From DATKZH01 sp964475955 (lineage in GTDB: Bacteria > Planctomycetota > Planctomycetia > Pirellulales > Thermoguttaceae): a stretch of 43,398 nucleotides of DNA. Under the pieces are notes generated by a model. It was given only the letters and a program-made list of their open reading frames with translations. It ran no database searches and had not been told where the DNA came from. Below are positions 9,714-16,690 of this stretch, piece after piece. The stretch is from NCBI GenBank assembly GCA_964475955.1, contig CAYYZY010000051.1:1-43398 (forward strand), read 5' to 3'. The position numbers were made by a program, and so were the translations under genes. The stretch's first letter is position 1. Each line of letters starts with the position of its first letter.

Positions 9714-11201
9714 CTATTTCGGCTTCGGCTCGACGTCGAGCGGCTTGCCCGGCTCCCAGTCGAAGCGGAGGTCGCCTTCTTCGAGGCGGCCGGGATCGCG
9801 CCTGCCCGAGCCCTGCTGCTTGGGCGCCGAATCGCCCAGCTCGGCGCGCATCCGGTCGGCCAGCTTCTGGATTCGGGCGACGACGTCGGGGTGGCGGTCC
9901 TTGACGTCGGTCGTTTCGCTGACGTCGTTCTCCAGGTCGAACAGGGCCAGGCCGATTTCGGCCTGTTCGTAGGGGACGGGCACGCCGCCGGTGCCGCCGG
10001 GGCGCCCGGCCAGCGTGCGGTACTTGTGCGGGAAGTGCAGCTTCCACTTGCCCATGCGCACCGCCTGAAGCTGCCGGCCGTAGTAGAAGAAGTACGCCTC
10101 GTGGGGGCTTTTGGCCCCCGGCTCGCCGGCGATGAGGGGCCAGATGTTCTTGCCGTCGATGGGGTGATCGGGCAGTTCGGCGCCAACCAGGTGGGCGATG
10201 GTGGGGAGCAGGTCGATCGTCATGGCCGGTTCGCGGCAGACGGTGCCGGCGGGTATCTTGCCGGGCCACCACATCACGGTCGGCTCGCGGCAGCCGCCGT
10301 CGAACATCGTGCCTTTGCCCTCGCGCAGCGGCCCGGCCGTGCCGGCGTGGTCGCCGTAGCTGAGCCAGGGCCCGTTGTCGGAGGTGAACAGCACCATGGT
10401 GTTCTCGTCGAGGTGGTGCTTGCGGAGGGTGTCGAGGATTTGGCCGACCGACCAGTCGATCTCGGCCACGACGTCGCCGAAGAGCCCCCGCTCGGTCGTG
10501 CCGCGGAACTTGTCCGACACGTAGAGCGGCACGTGCACCATGGAGTGCGGCACGTAAACCAGGAACGGCCGATCCTTGTTCTTTTCGATGAACTCGACCG
10601 CCCGCTCCGTGTACCTCGTGGTGAGCTGGGTCTGGTCGTCGCCGGTCACGTTGGCGTCGATCACGCGCGTGCCTTCGAACAGGGGCAGGTTGCAGAAGCG
10701 GTCGCCGGCCGTGGGGTGGAAGGGCCACATGTCGTTCGAGTAGGGCAGGCCGAGGTAGTCGTCGAACCCGTGGTTGGCCGGCAGGAACTTGGGATGGTGG
10801 CCCAGGTGCCACTTGCCGTAGCAGGCGGTGGCGTACCCCTTCTGCTTGACGACCTCGGCCAGCGTCATCTCGCCGGCGTTGATGCCGTGGTTGGCCCGGT
10901 GCGACAGCGCGCCGAGGATGCCCACGCGCACGTTGTAGCACCCGGTCATCAACCCGGCACGCGAGGCCGAGCAGACCGCCTGGGTGACGTAGAAGTCGGT
11001 GAACACGCGTCCTTCTTCGGCCATGCGGTCGAGGTTGGGCGTCTCGTAGCCCTCGGCCCCGAACGGGCCGACGTCGCCGTAACCCATGTCGTCGATGAAC
11101 ACGATCACGAAGTTCGGCGGGCGCTCGGCGGCGGCGCCGAAAAGGGGCGCGCCGAGCAGGACGGCGAGGACAAAGGCCAATGGCGCGAGTCGACGGATCA
11201 T
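9714..11201 (-). CDS. secreted sulfatase (formylglycine-dependent)
   Basis: A 495-residue enzyme of the alkaline phosphatase/sulfatase superfamily (type I sulfatases). A signal peptide covers about residues 1-25. FIDDMGYGD (35-43) supplies the metal-binding Asp pair D37/D38. CSASR at 77-81 is the C-x-A/P-x-R signature in which C77 is oxidised to formylglycine, the catalytic residue. YGKWHLGH and a later SDNG motif are further active-site blocks. It should cleave sulfate esters from a carbohydrate in the periplasm or outside the cell; the substrate cannot be read from sequence. GGAGG lies 6 bases before the ATG. It is divergent from a Tat-type FAD oxidoreductase across a 278-bp region with back-to-back promoter candidates. 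The maturase that makes formylglycine is not in the window. Confidence 0.93.
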   Translation of the reverse strand: MIRRLAPLAFVLAVLLGAPLFGAAAERPPNFVIVFIDDMGYGDVGPFGAEGYETPNLDRMAEEGRVFTDFYVTQAVCSASRAGLMTGCYNVRVGILGALSHRANHGINAGEMTLAEVVKQKGYATACYGKWHLGHHPKFLPANHGFDDYLGLPYSNDMWPFHPTAGDRFCNLPLFEGTRVIDANVTGDDQTQLTTRYTERAVEFIEKNKDRPFLVYVPHSMVHVPLYVSDKFRGTTERGLFGDVVAEIDWSVGQILDTLRKHHLDENTMVLFTSDNGPWLSYGDHAGTAGPLREGKGTMFDGGCREPTVMWWPGKIPAGTVCREPAMTIDLLPTIAHLVGAELPDHPIDGKNIWPLIAGEPGAKSPHEAYFFYYGRQLQAVRMGKWKLHFPHKYRTLAGRPGGTGGVPVPYEQAEIGLALFDLENDVSETTDVKDRHPDVVARIQKLADRMRAELGDSAPKQQGSGRRDPGRLEEGDLRFDWEPGKPLDVEPKPK

Positions 11202-11342
11202 GTCTCACCTCCAGGATGCGGGGACCGGTGGTCTCGAACGAACGCTTCGCGGGCCCGGATCGCCCCGGCACGACCGACCGCGCCGCTTGCGACCACCGCT
11301 CGTGCGAAACAGCCGCGCGCCCGGGCACGCCCGAGTAGCCCG

Positions 11343-11371
11343 AGTATAACGGCTGCGCAGCCGCTTGGCGA
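11343..11371 (-). promoter_or_regulatory. candidate sigma-70 promoter for the sulfatase with palindromic spacer
   Basis: Read on the minus strand, TCGCCA (11366-11371) and TATACT (11343-11348) are separated by 17 bases, close to the -35/-10 consensus. The spacer contains a perfect 14-bp palindrome, cggctgcgcagccg (11350-11363), well placed for a repressor. The predicted transcript start is near 11336, about 135 bases before the ATG. Confidence 0.4.
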
Positions 11372-11377
11372 CCATGT

Positions 11378-11406
11378 TTGCACGGCCCCTCCGGGCCGCG
11401 TAATAT
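11378..11406 (+). promoter_or_regulatory. candidate sigma-70 promoter for the FAD oxidoreductase unit
   Basis: TTGCAC (11378-11383) and TAATAT (11401-11406) are separated by exactly 17 bases. The spacer holds the inverted repeat cggccc/gggccg (11383-11388 and 11393-11398). The -35 box lies 7 bases from the -35 box of the oppositely directed sulfatase promoter. Confidence 0.4.
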
Positions 11407-11479
11407 GGGTGGCGTGACGCGCCCGCTCCGCGGGCCGACGTGGAGCCCAATCCGCAACCCCAACTCGGGAGGCGACACC

Positions 11480-11581
11480 GTGAAGACCCGCACATGCGCC
11501 GCGGCCATCCTGGCACTGGCTATCATAGGGCTCTTGTCCACGCCGGGCCACGGCCAACCCGCCGGGCGGGGGACGGCGTAG
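11480..11581 (+). CDS. 33-residue signal-peptide-like small ORF
   Basis: A very short frame starting with GTG at 11480, preceded by GGGAGG at 11467-11472 with ideal 7-base spacing. It encodes a textbook signal peptide, basic MKTRT followed by the hydrophobic stretch AAAILALAIIGLL, and then stops after GQPAGRGTA, 38 bases before the next gene. It may be a genuine small secreted peptide or a leader, or the remnant of a secreted-protein gene whose body was deleted. The good ribosome binding site and its position behind a candidate promoter argue that it is translated. Confidence 0.45.
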   Translation: MKTRTCAAAILALAIIGLLSTPGHGQPAGRGTA

Positions 11582-11619
11582 CCCTTTCCGCAGGCCGGAA
11601 ACATGAAAGGAGTTGGATC

Positions 11620-13056
11620 GTGAAACGTCGACGATTCTTCCAGGTGGCCGCGGCCGGGACGGCGGCGTGTGTCGCGGGGCGCAGTGCCGCGGGGGTGAGT
11701 GCCGATGGAAAGGACGTCGCCCAGGCGGCCCCACGAGAGCCGTCGGCCGGCCAAGGGGAGAAGACGAAGCCGCCCGGCGACGCGCTGCCCCAGATCACGT
11801 ACCGCCGCACGGTGCCCGTGCGCTACGAGGCCGACGTGGCCGTGATCGGCGGGGGGATTGCCGGGGTGTCGGCGGCCTGTGCGGCCGCGCGGTCCGGGGC
11901 GAAGGTCGTGCTCGTGGAGCGGTTCGCCGTCACCGGCGGCAATTCGACCACCGGCGGCGTGGCGGCCTTCTGCGGCGAGACCGCCCGCCAGGGCGAAGTG
12001 TTCGACGCGATCGTCGCCGGGCTGGAGCAGTTCGGGGCGATCGTCCCGTATAAGCCCTATCCCAGGCAGTCGGCCCGGGTGTTCGACCACGCGATCCTCG
12101 CCATCGTGCTCCAGGAGCTTCTGCTGGAGCGCGGCGTGAAGCTCCTCTTGCACACGCGCTTCGTCGACGCGGCCCTCTCCGCCGGGCGCATCACCGAGTG
12201 CATCGTGTGTGGTCACTCCGGACCCGAGGCGCTTCGGGCGAAGCAGTTCATCGACGCGACCGGCGAGGCCGACCTCGCCCGCGCGGCCGGCTTCGCCACG
12301 ATGAAGGGGCGCCCGGAAGACGGCCTCCAGTTGCCGATGTCGATGATGTTCTTCGTGCGCCACGTCGACGAGAAGCACGCCCGGCCGCAGCTTCCCGAAG
12401 GCTGGTTCGAGCCGGTGCGCCGGCGCGAAGACCTGCCGATGACGAGCGTCTGGCCGAACGGGCCGGGGGCGAACGCGCTGAAGGTGAAGATCCCGATGTT
12501 CGATTCGTCCGACACCGAGAGCCTCACGGCCGCCGAGGTCCGCGCCCGGCGGCGCATGATGGAGGTGCTCGACTACTACCAGCGGGTCGAGAAGAAGCCG
12601 TGGCTTCTGGACCACTGCTCCCCGCAGATCGGCATCCGCGAAGGGCAGCGGATCGTGGGCGACTACGTGTTGCGGGTCGACGACCTGCGCGCCGGGCGCC
12701 GGTTCGACGACGCGATCGGCCGGGGCGTCTTCTACCTCGACGGCCACAAGCCCGACGACGACAAGCGCACCTACATCCTCAGCAAGGAGCAGATGCGCGT
12801 GCCGCCGTACCAGATCCCGCTGGGTAGCCTGATTGCACGCGACGGCGCCAACCTGCTGGCCGCCGGGCGCTGCTTCTCGGCCGACCAACTCGCTCTCTCC
12901 TCCGCCCGGGTGACCACCTCCTGCTCGATGATGGGCCAGGCGGCGGGCATCGCGGCGGCCCTGGCGGCCGAGCGCGGCTGCGACCCGCGCGCGCTCGACC
13001 CGGCCGCGGTCCGCCGCATCGTCGAGGAAAGGGGCGCCGACCTGGGTGTGGGGTAA
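11620..13056 (+). CDS. Tat-exported FAD-dependent oxidoreductase
   Basis: A 478-residue flavoprotein of the FAD_oxidored type. The GTG at 11620 is chosen because AAAGGAG (11606-11612) ends 7 bases before it and the frame then begins with a Tat-like signal, KRRRFFQVAAAGTAACVAG. The dinucleotide-binding motif GGGIAG is at 77-82, followed by VLVER at the end of the second strand. The C-terminal block around LLAAGRCFSADQLALSSARV and GQAAGIAAALA is characteristic of this family, common in planctomycete and Bacteroidetes polysaccharide loci. The reaction is unknown; oxidation of a sugar or related alcohol in the periplasm is plausible. Export in folded form with bound FAD fits the Tat route. It is divergent from the sulfatase and convergent with a Tat Gfo/Idh gene. 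Confidence 0.88.
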   Translation: MKRRRFFQVAAAGTAACVAGRSAAGVSADGKDVAQAAPREPSAGQGEKTKPPGDALPQITYRRTVPVRYEADVAVIGGGIAGVSAACAAARSGAKVVLVERFAVTGGNSTTGGVAAFCGETARQGEVFDAIVAGLEQFGAIVPYKPYPRQSARVFDHAILAIVLQELLLERGVKLLLHTRFVDAALSAGRITECIVCGHSGPEALRAKQFIDATGEADLARAAGFATMKGRPEDGLQLPMSMMFFVRHVDEKHARPQLPEGWFEPVRRREDLPMTSVWPNGPGANALKVKIPMFDSSDTESLTAAEVRARRRMMEVLDYYQRVEKKPWLLDHCSPQIGIREGQRIVGDYVLRVDDLRAGRRFDDAIGRGVFYLDGHKPDDDKRTYILSKEQMRVPPYQIPLGSLIARDGANLLAAGRCFSADQLALSSARVTTSCSMMGQAAGIAAALAAERGCDPRALDPAAVRRIVEERGADLGVG

Positions 13057-13076
13057 AAGAGCGCAAGGAAGGGGAT

Positions 13077-13162
13077 CTCGCAAGGGCGCAAAGAGGCGAG
13101 GATTTCAAAGGACGATGTCTACAGCCCGCCAATCTTCCTTCGCGCCTCTGCGCCTTTGCGAG
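13077..13162. repeat. dispersed repeat family D, inverted pair
   Basis: Left arm at 13077-13098 begins ctcgcaagggcgcaaag; right arm at 13143-13162 is cgcctctgcgcctttgcgag, its inverted partner with a 2-base slip. Related pairs lie at 27911-28005 and 35758-35848. The gap holding it (13057-13359) has no gene. Confidence 0.7.
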
Positions 13163-13202
13163 AGCACCCTTCTCCGAAAACGGCGGAATCGTCACGACGG
13201 TT

Positions 13203-13228
13203 GACGCGCGAAGCGGCGCTCGCGCGTC
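13203..13228. terminator. hairpin between convergent genes
   Basis: Perfect 9-bp arms gacgcgcga (13203-13211) and tcgcgcgtc (13220-13228) enclose 8 bases. It sits between the convergent FAD oxidoreductase and Gfo/Idh genes and could end transcription from both sides. There is no T-run on either side, so an intrinsic terminator is not proven. Confidence 0.35.
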
Positions 13229-13319
13229 TTCCAGAGGCCCGCAACGGCACAGAGGCCGCTGCCTACCGTTGCATCCGGCGCGCGCCGCTGAATCGCGGAC
13301 GGTGATTCGGTTGCGCCGC

Positions 13320-13343
13320 GTGGGTCTCGTGCCTCGACCCTAC
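13320..13343. repeat. dispersed repeat family A, single copy
   Basis: The sequence starts gtgggtctcgtgcctcgacc and continues with ctac. It matches the units at 28141, 34149 and 34197. It lies 17 bases beyond the stop codon of the Gfo/Idh gene. Confidence 0.7.
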
Positions 13344-13359
13344 GGAACGATTCCGCGGG

Positions 13360-14712
13360 CTACAGGACCTCGGTGAAGCCCGGCATGGCGATGGGGTATT
13401 TACCGTCGTCGTCGGGCTGGATGGGGGCGGGGCCTTCGAGCGTGGCGATGTTCTCCAGACCGGGGGCCAGCTCGAGGTCGGAGGCCATCGCCTCGTCCCA
13501 GGTGATCTCCTTCCCCGACTCGGCGGCCATGCGCCCGAGGATGCCCGTCATGGCCGCGTAGGCGCAGCGCTCGGTCTCGTTGTAGGGCCGGTCCTCGCGG
13601 ATAGCGGCGAACAGGAGGTCGTGCTCCACCTGGTACTGGTTCTTCGCCTGGCCCTCGAACTCCCAGGCCTGGCTCACCTTGGTCATTTCGTGGCCGTTGT
13701 AGAGTCGGGGCTCCTTGATCCCCTCGCCCAGCACGGCGGAGCCGGTGGCCCCGTGGATCTTGTCGCCGAAGAAGCCCCACGTGTTGGCCATGTGGCGGCC
13801 CTGGGCGAACAGGCGCGTGCCGTCGGCGAACCGGTATTCCACCGCGTAGTGGTCGAAGAGCTGGTCGGGGTGCTTGCGCACCTGGCGCCCGCCCTGGCCC
13901 TGGGCCGAGACGGGCCAGGCGTCTTTGACCCAGCAGCAGACGTCGAGGTTGTGGATCAACCAGTCGAGGAGGAAACTGCCGTTGACCCAGGTGAAGCAGG
14001 AGTAGTTGCGGATCTGGTGGGCCATGTTGCTCTGGCCGGGCTTCTTGGGGGTGAAGCCGACCGGCCCGTGCTCGCGGTACGCCCAGCAGGTGATGACCTT
14101 GCCGATGGTCCCTTGGTGGATCCGGTCGACCGCCTCCTCCAGCGGCCGGTAGTGGCGCGACATCAGCCCGCCGGCGACCTTGAGGTTCCGCTTCGTCGCC
14201 TCCTTGCCCGCGGCGAGCACGCGGCGGATGCCCGGGGCGTCGACGGCGAACGATTTCTCCATGAACACGTTGCAGTTCCGGGCGACCGCGTAATCGAGGT
14301 GGATTGGCCGGAAGGCGGGGGGCGTGGTCAGAAGCACCACGCCGCCGGGGGCGACCGCGTCGACCGCCTTGCGGTAGGCGTCCAGCCCGACGAGCTGGTA
14401 GTCGGGCGTGACGTCGACCTGTTTGGGGAACTGCTTGGCGAGCCGGGCGAGGCTGCCGTCGAGCCGGTCCTGGAACACGTCGGCCATGGCCACGAGCTTG
14501 GTGGGGCCCTCGGTCGACATCGCCTGGGCCGCCGCGCCGGTGCCGCGTCCGCCGCACCCGACCAGGGCGAGCTTGATCGTGTTGTCTTCCGAGGCGTGGA
14601 CGCTGCGGGCCAGCGGCGCGACCAGCCCGGCTCCGGCCACCGCGGTGCCCGATCGCTTGAGGAACGCGCGCCGCGACGTGGACGACTTGGCGTGGTCGGT
14701 CTGCGGTTTCAT
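13360..14712 (-). CDS. Tat-exported Gfo/Idh/MocA-family protein
   Basis: A 450-residue NAD(P)-binding protein. The Tat signal SRRAFLKRSGTAVAGAG (13-29) sends it folded to the periplasm. The Rossmann motif GCGGRG is at 52-57. MEKSFAVD stands where the family usually has the catalytic EKP lysine motif. WLIHNLDVCCW supplies the family's late His/Asp region. Typical members oxidise or reduce sugars, but exported relatives include NAD-dependent glycosidases (GH109, alpha-N-acetylgalactosaminidases). Its divergent position next to a sialidase makes a glycosidase role attractive; that is inference. AAGG lies 8 bases before the ATG. Length is normal for the exported subgroup. Confidence 0.88.
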   Translation of the reverse strand: MKPQTDHAKSSTSRRAFLKRSGTAVAGAGLVAPLARSVHASEDNTIKLALVGCGGRGTGAAAQAMSTEGPTKLVAMADVFQDRLDGSLARLAKQFPKQVDVTPDYQLVGLDAYRKAVDAVAPGGVVLLTTPPAFRPIHLDYAVARNCNVFMEKSFAVDAPGIRRVLAAGKEATKRNLKVAGGLMSRHYRPLEEAVDRIHQGTIGKVITCWAYREHGPVGFTPKKPGQSNMAHQIRNYSCFTWVNGSFLLDWLIHNLDVCCWVKDAWPVSAQGQGGRQVRKHPDQLFDHYAVEYRFADGTRLFAQGRHMANTWGFFGDKIHGATGSAVLGEGIKEPRLYNGHEMTKVSQAWEFEGQAKNQYQVEHDLLFAAIREDRPYNETERCAYAAMTGILGRMAAESGKEITWDEAMASDLELAPGLENIATLEGPAPIQPDDDGKYPIAMPGFTEVL

Positions 14713-15136
14713 GGCAAGAACCTTTCTTCAGGTGGAAGAAGTGAAAGCTCGATCTGCACCGGTTGGGGGACGTCGACGACGCGGGCAGCAGATCATCCGG
14801 GTCGTGGGGAGTATGCGCCGATGCGGGGCCGCAAAACGCGTGGGTCCCGTGTTTCGGCCCATACTACGGGCCGGCGGGGCCCCTTCGCATCGCGGCTCCC
14901 ATTCTGGTGGGCGCAATGGGCGTTGTCAAGCACACAGGAAGAGGGGCCAGCCGATCGCCCGGCACGGGACGGCGTACATCGGCCACGAGCCGGTACGCCG
15001 GACGATCGGGTATCGCCGCCGGGCGAGCGTCGGCGCTGGGGTCTTTGTTCGTCCGATGGGCGCGTGATGCGCGCACCGACAGGACGCCGCGGCGTTGCGT
15101 GCGACTCGATTCCGACCGCCTTCGCCTCGTGCGGAC
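14713..15136. other. divergent intergenic region with degenerate family A repeat
   Basis: No supported gene lies here. At 14840-14868 the sequence gtgggtcccgtgtttcggcc plus catactacg resembles the 29-base family A unit with about six differences, so it looks like a decayed copy. The region separates the Tat Gfo/Idh gene (minus strand) from the sialidase gene (plus strand) and should hold both promoters. Confidence 0.4.
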
Positions 15137-15166
15137 TTGAAGCCGGGCGGGGTGCGGAAGTATGCT
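15137..15166 (+). promoter_or_regulatory. candidate sigma-70 promoter for the sialidase gene
   Basis: TTGAAG (15137-15142) and TATGCT (15161-15166) lie 18 bases apart, each matching four of six consensus positions. The leader to the sialidase start would be about 140 bases. This is a weak match in a GC-rich background. Confidence 0.3.
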
Positions 15167-15309
15167 CTGGTTACCAGGGTGGAGACGACGAGCCGCGCCT
15201 TCCGCTCCACGGGGGCGCGGGCGAAGGGGGCTGGCGGGGCGACGCGTCTGCGGATCGGCACCTGGCTGGACCGCGCTGCGGTCCGTTTGCTCGACATGGA
15301 GAACACACG

Positions 15310-16491
15310 ATGAGAAGTTCGTTTTCGGGGGTCGTCGCGATTGGCTTGCTGTCGCTCCTGGGCGAGGGGACCGTCGGGGCGCCCGTGCTCGAGGACCGGG
15401 TCCTGCTCACCTCGGGCGAAGGGGGCTATCACACGTATCGCATTCCGGCGGCGGTGTCGACGGCGAAGGGCGCGGTGCTGTTCTTCTGCGAGGCGCGCAA
15501 GGACAGCTCCAGCGACTTCGCCCAAACGTACCTCCTGGTGCTTTCGAGCCGCGACGGTGGGCGAAGCTGGAGCGACCCGCGGATCGTGTGGAAGGACGAC
15601 TCCGAGCCGAGCGTCACGATCGGCAATCCCTGCCCGGTGCTCGACGCCCCGACGGGGACCGTCTGGATCGGCTTCACGCGCAACAACCAGCGGGCGTTCG
15701 TCACGCACAGCGACGACGACGGCCGCACCTGGGCCGCGCCGACCGAGATCACCGAACACGTGAAGCCGAACAACTGGAAGCGCTACTGGACGGGGCCGGG
15801 CCACGGCCTGCAACTGGCGCGGGGCCGCCGGGCGGGGCGCCTGATTCTGCCTTCCTATCACATCGTCGACGAAGGCGACCGGCGCGTGATGCGCTCCCAC
15901 ACGGTCTATAGCGACGACCACGGCCGGACGTGGCGGATCGGCGCGAGCACGGCGATCGGGCCGTCGATCGATCCCGAAGGCGTTCACCTCGCGGCCTCCT
16001 GGGTGCCCGGCCCCTACGACTGGGAAGGCTGCGAGTGCCTGGCGGTCGAGCGGCCCGACGGGCGTTTGTACCTGACGGTGCGCAACCAGGCCGGCTACCG
16101 GGGAAAGAAGGCCTACGCCTGGAGCGACGACGGCGGAGAGCGCTGGAGCCCGTTGGGGCTGGAGGAGCAACTGCCGGGGCCCACCTGCCAGTCGAGCATC
16201 CTGGCGCTACCGGCCGGCGCGGACGGGAAGACGCGCATCCTGTGGTCGGGCATCGCCGCGTCGGACCGGCCGGCGGGGCGGAGGGATTTGACGGTCTTTC
16301 TCTCCGAAGACGGGGCCGAGTCGTTTCCCAAGTGCCGAATCGTGCACGCCGGGCCGTCGGCCTATTCCGACATGACCGCGCTGGCCGACGGCAGCGTACT
16401 CCTGTTCTACGAAGGCGGGACGCGCCACCGGTACGAGTCGATCCGCGTTGCCCGCTTCAACCTCGACTGGCTTATGGAGGCGGCCCCGTGA
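15310..16491 (+). CDS. secreted sialidase (BNR/Asp-box, GH33-like)
   Basis: A 393-residue six-bladed propeller enzyme. The ATG at 15310 follows GGAGA by 7 bases and begins a signal peptide (1-23). YRIP at 43-46 is the sialidase (F/Y)RIP motif carrying the first substrate Arg (R45). Four canonical Asp boxes S-x-D-x-G-x-T/S-W stand at 80-87, 134-141, 201-208 and 272-279, with a degenerate fifth at 332-339. D69, the Glu near 239-242, R258 and Y352 (in AYSDMTALADG) fit the catalytic Asp, Glu, second Arg and Tyr nucleophile by position. It should release terminal sialic acids from glycoconjugates outside the cytoplasm, though related sulfo- or deoxy-sugar substrates are possible. It begins a run of three exported-protein genes on the plus strand. 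Confidence 0.88.
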   Translation: MRSSFSGVVAIGLLSLLGEGTVGAPVLEDRVLLTSGEGGYHTYRIPAAVSTAKGAVLFFCEARKDSSSDFAQTYLLVLSSRDGGRSWSDPRIVWKDDSEPSVTIGNPCPVLDAPTGTVWIGFTRNNQRAFVTHSDDDGRTWAAPTEITEHVKPNNWKRYWTGPGHGLQLARGRRAGRLILPSYHIVDEGDRRVMRSHTVYSDDHGRTWRIGASTAIGPSIDPEGVHLAASWVPGPYDWEGCECLAVERPDGRLYLTVRNQAGYRGKKAYAWSDDGGERWSPLGLEEQLPGPTCQSSILALPAGADGKTRILWSGIAASDRPAGRRDLTVFLSEDGAESFPKCRIVHAGPSAYSDMTALADGSVLLFYEGGTRHRYESIRVARFNLDWLMEAAP

Positions 16492-16690
16492 CGTCGGAGG
16501 CATGGGCCGGAGCCGCGACGGGCGTCGGTGGAGCGCCGGCCCACGCGCGACCACAAGCGGCCGTCCTTGCGGTACAATGCGGGACGGAGCCCGGCGTGTC
16601 GAACGAGCCGAGGGAGCATGGCGCCGAAGGCGGGCCGCGGCATCGAACGTGCCCGATCCAAGACTTCCGCATAGAGAGGCGAGGTGCATT

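Noticed and set aside
7749..11417. Very long plus-strand open frame opposite the TPR and sulfatase genes
   Set aside because: It is the antisense shadow of GC-rich genes: codon-position bias mirrors the minus-strand genes, there is no domain, and it crosses two unrelated coding regions.
9409..13083. Long minus-strand open frame spanning the sulfatase and the FAD oxidoreductase
   Set aside because: Arg/Pro/His-rich composition and overlap with well-supported genes in other frames mark it as spurious.
13621..15309. Upstream extension of the sialidase frame to 13621
   Set aside because: It overlaps the Tat Gfo/Idh gene on the other strand. The ATG at 15310 has a ribosome binding site and begins a signal peptide.
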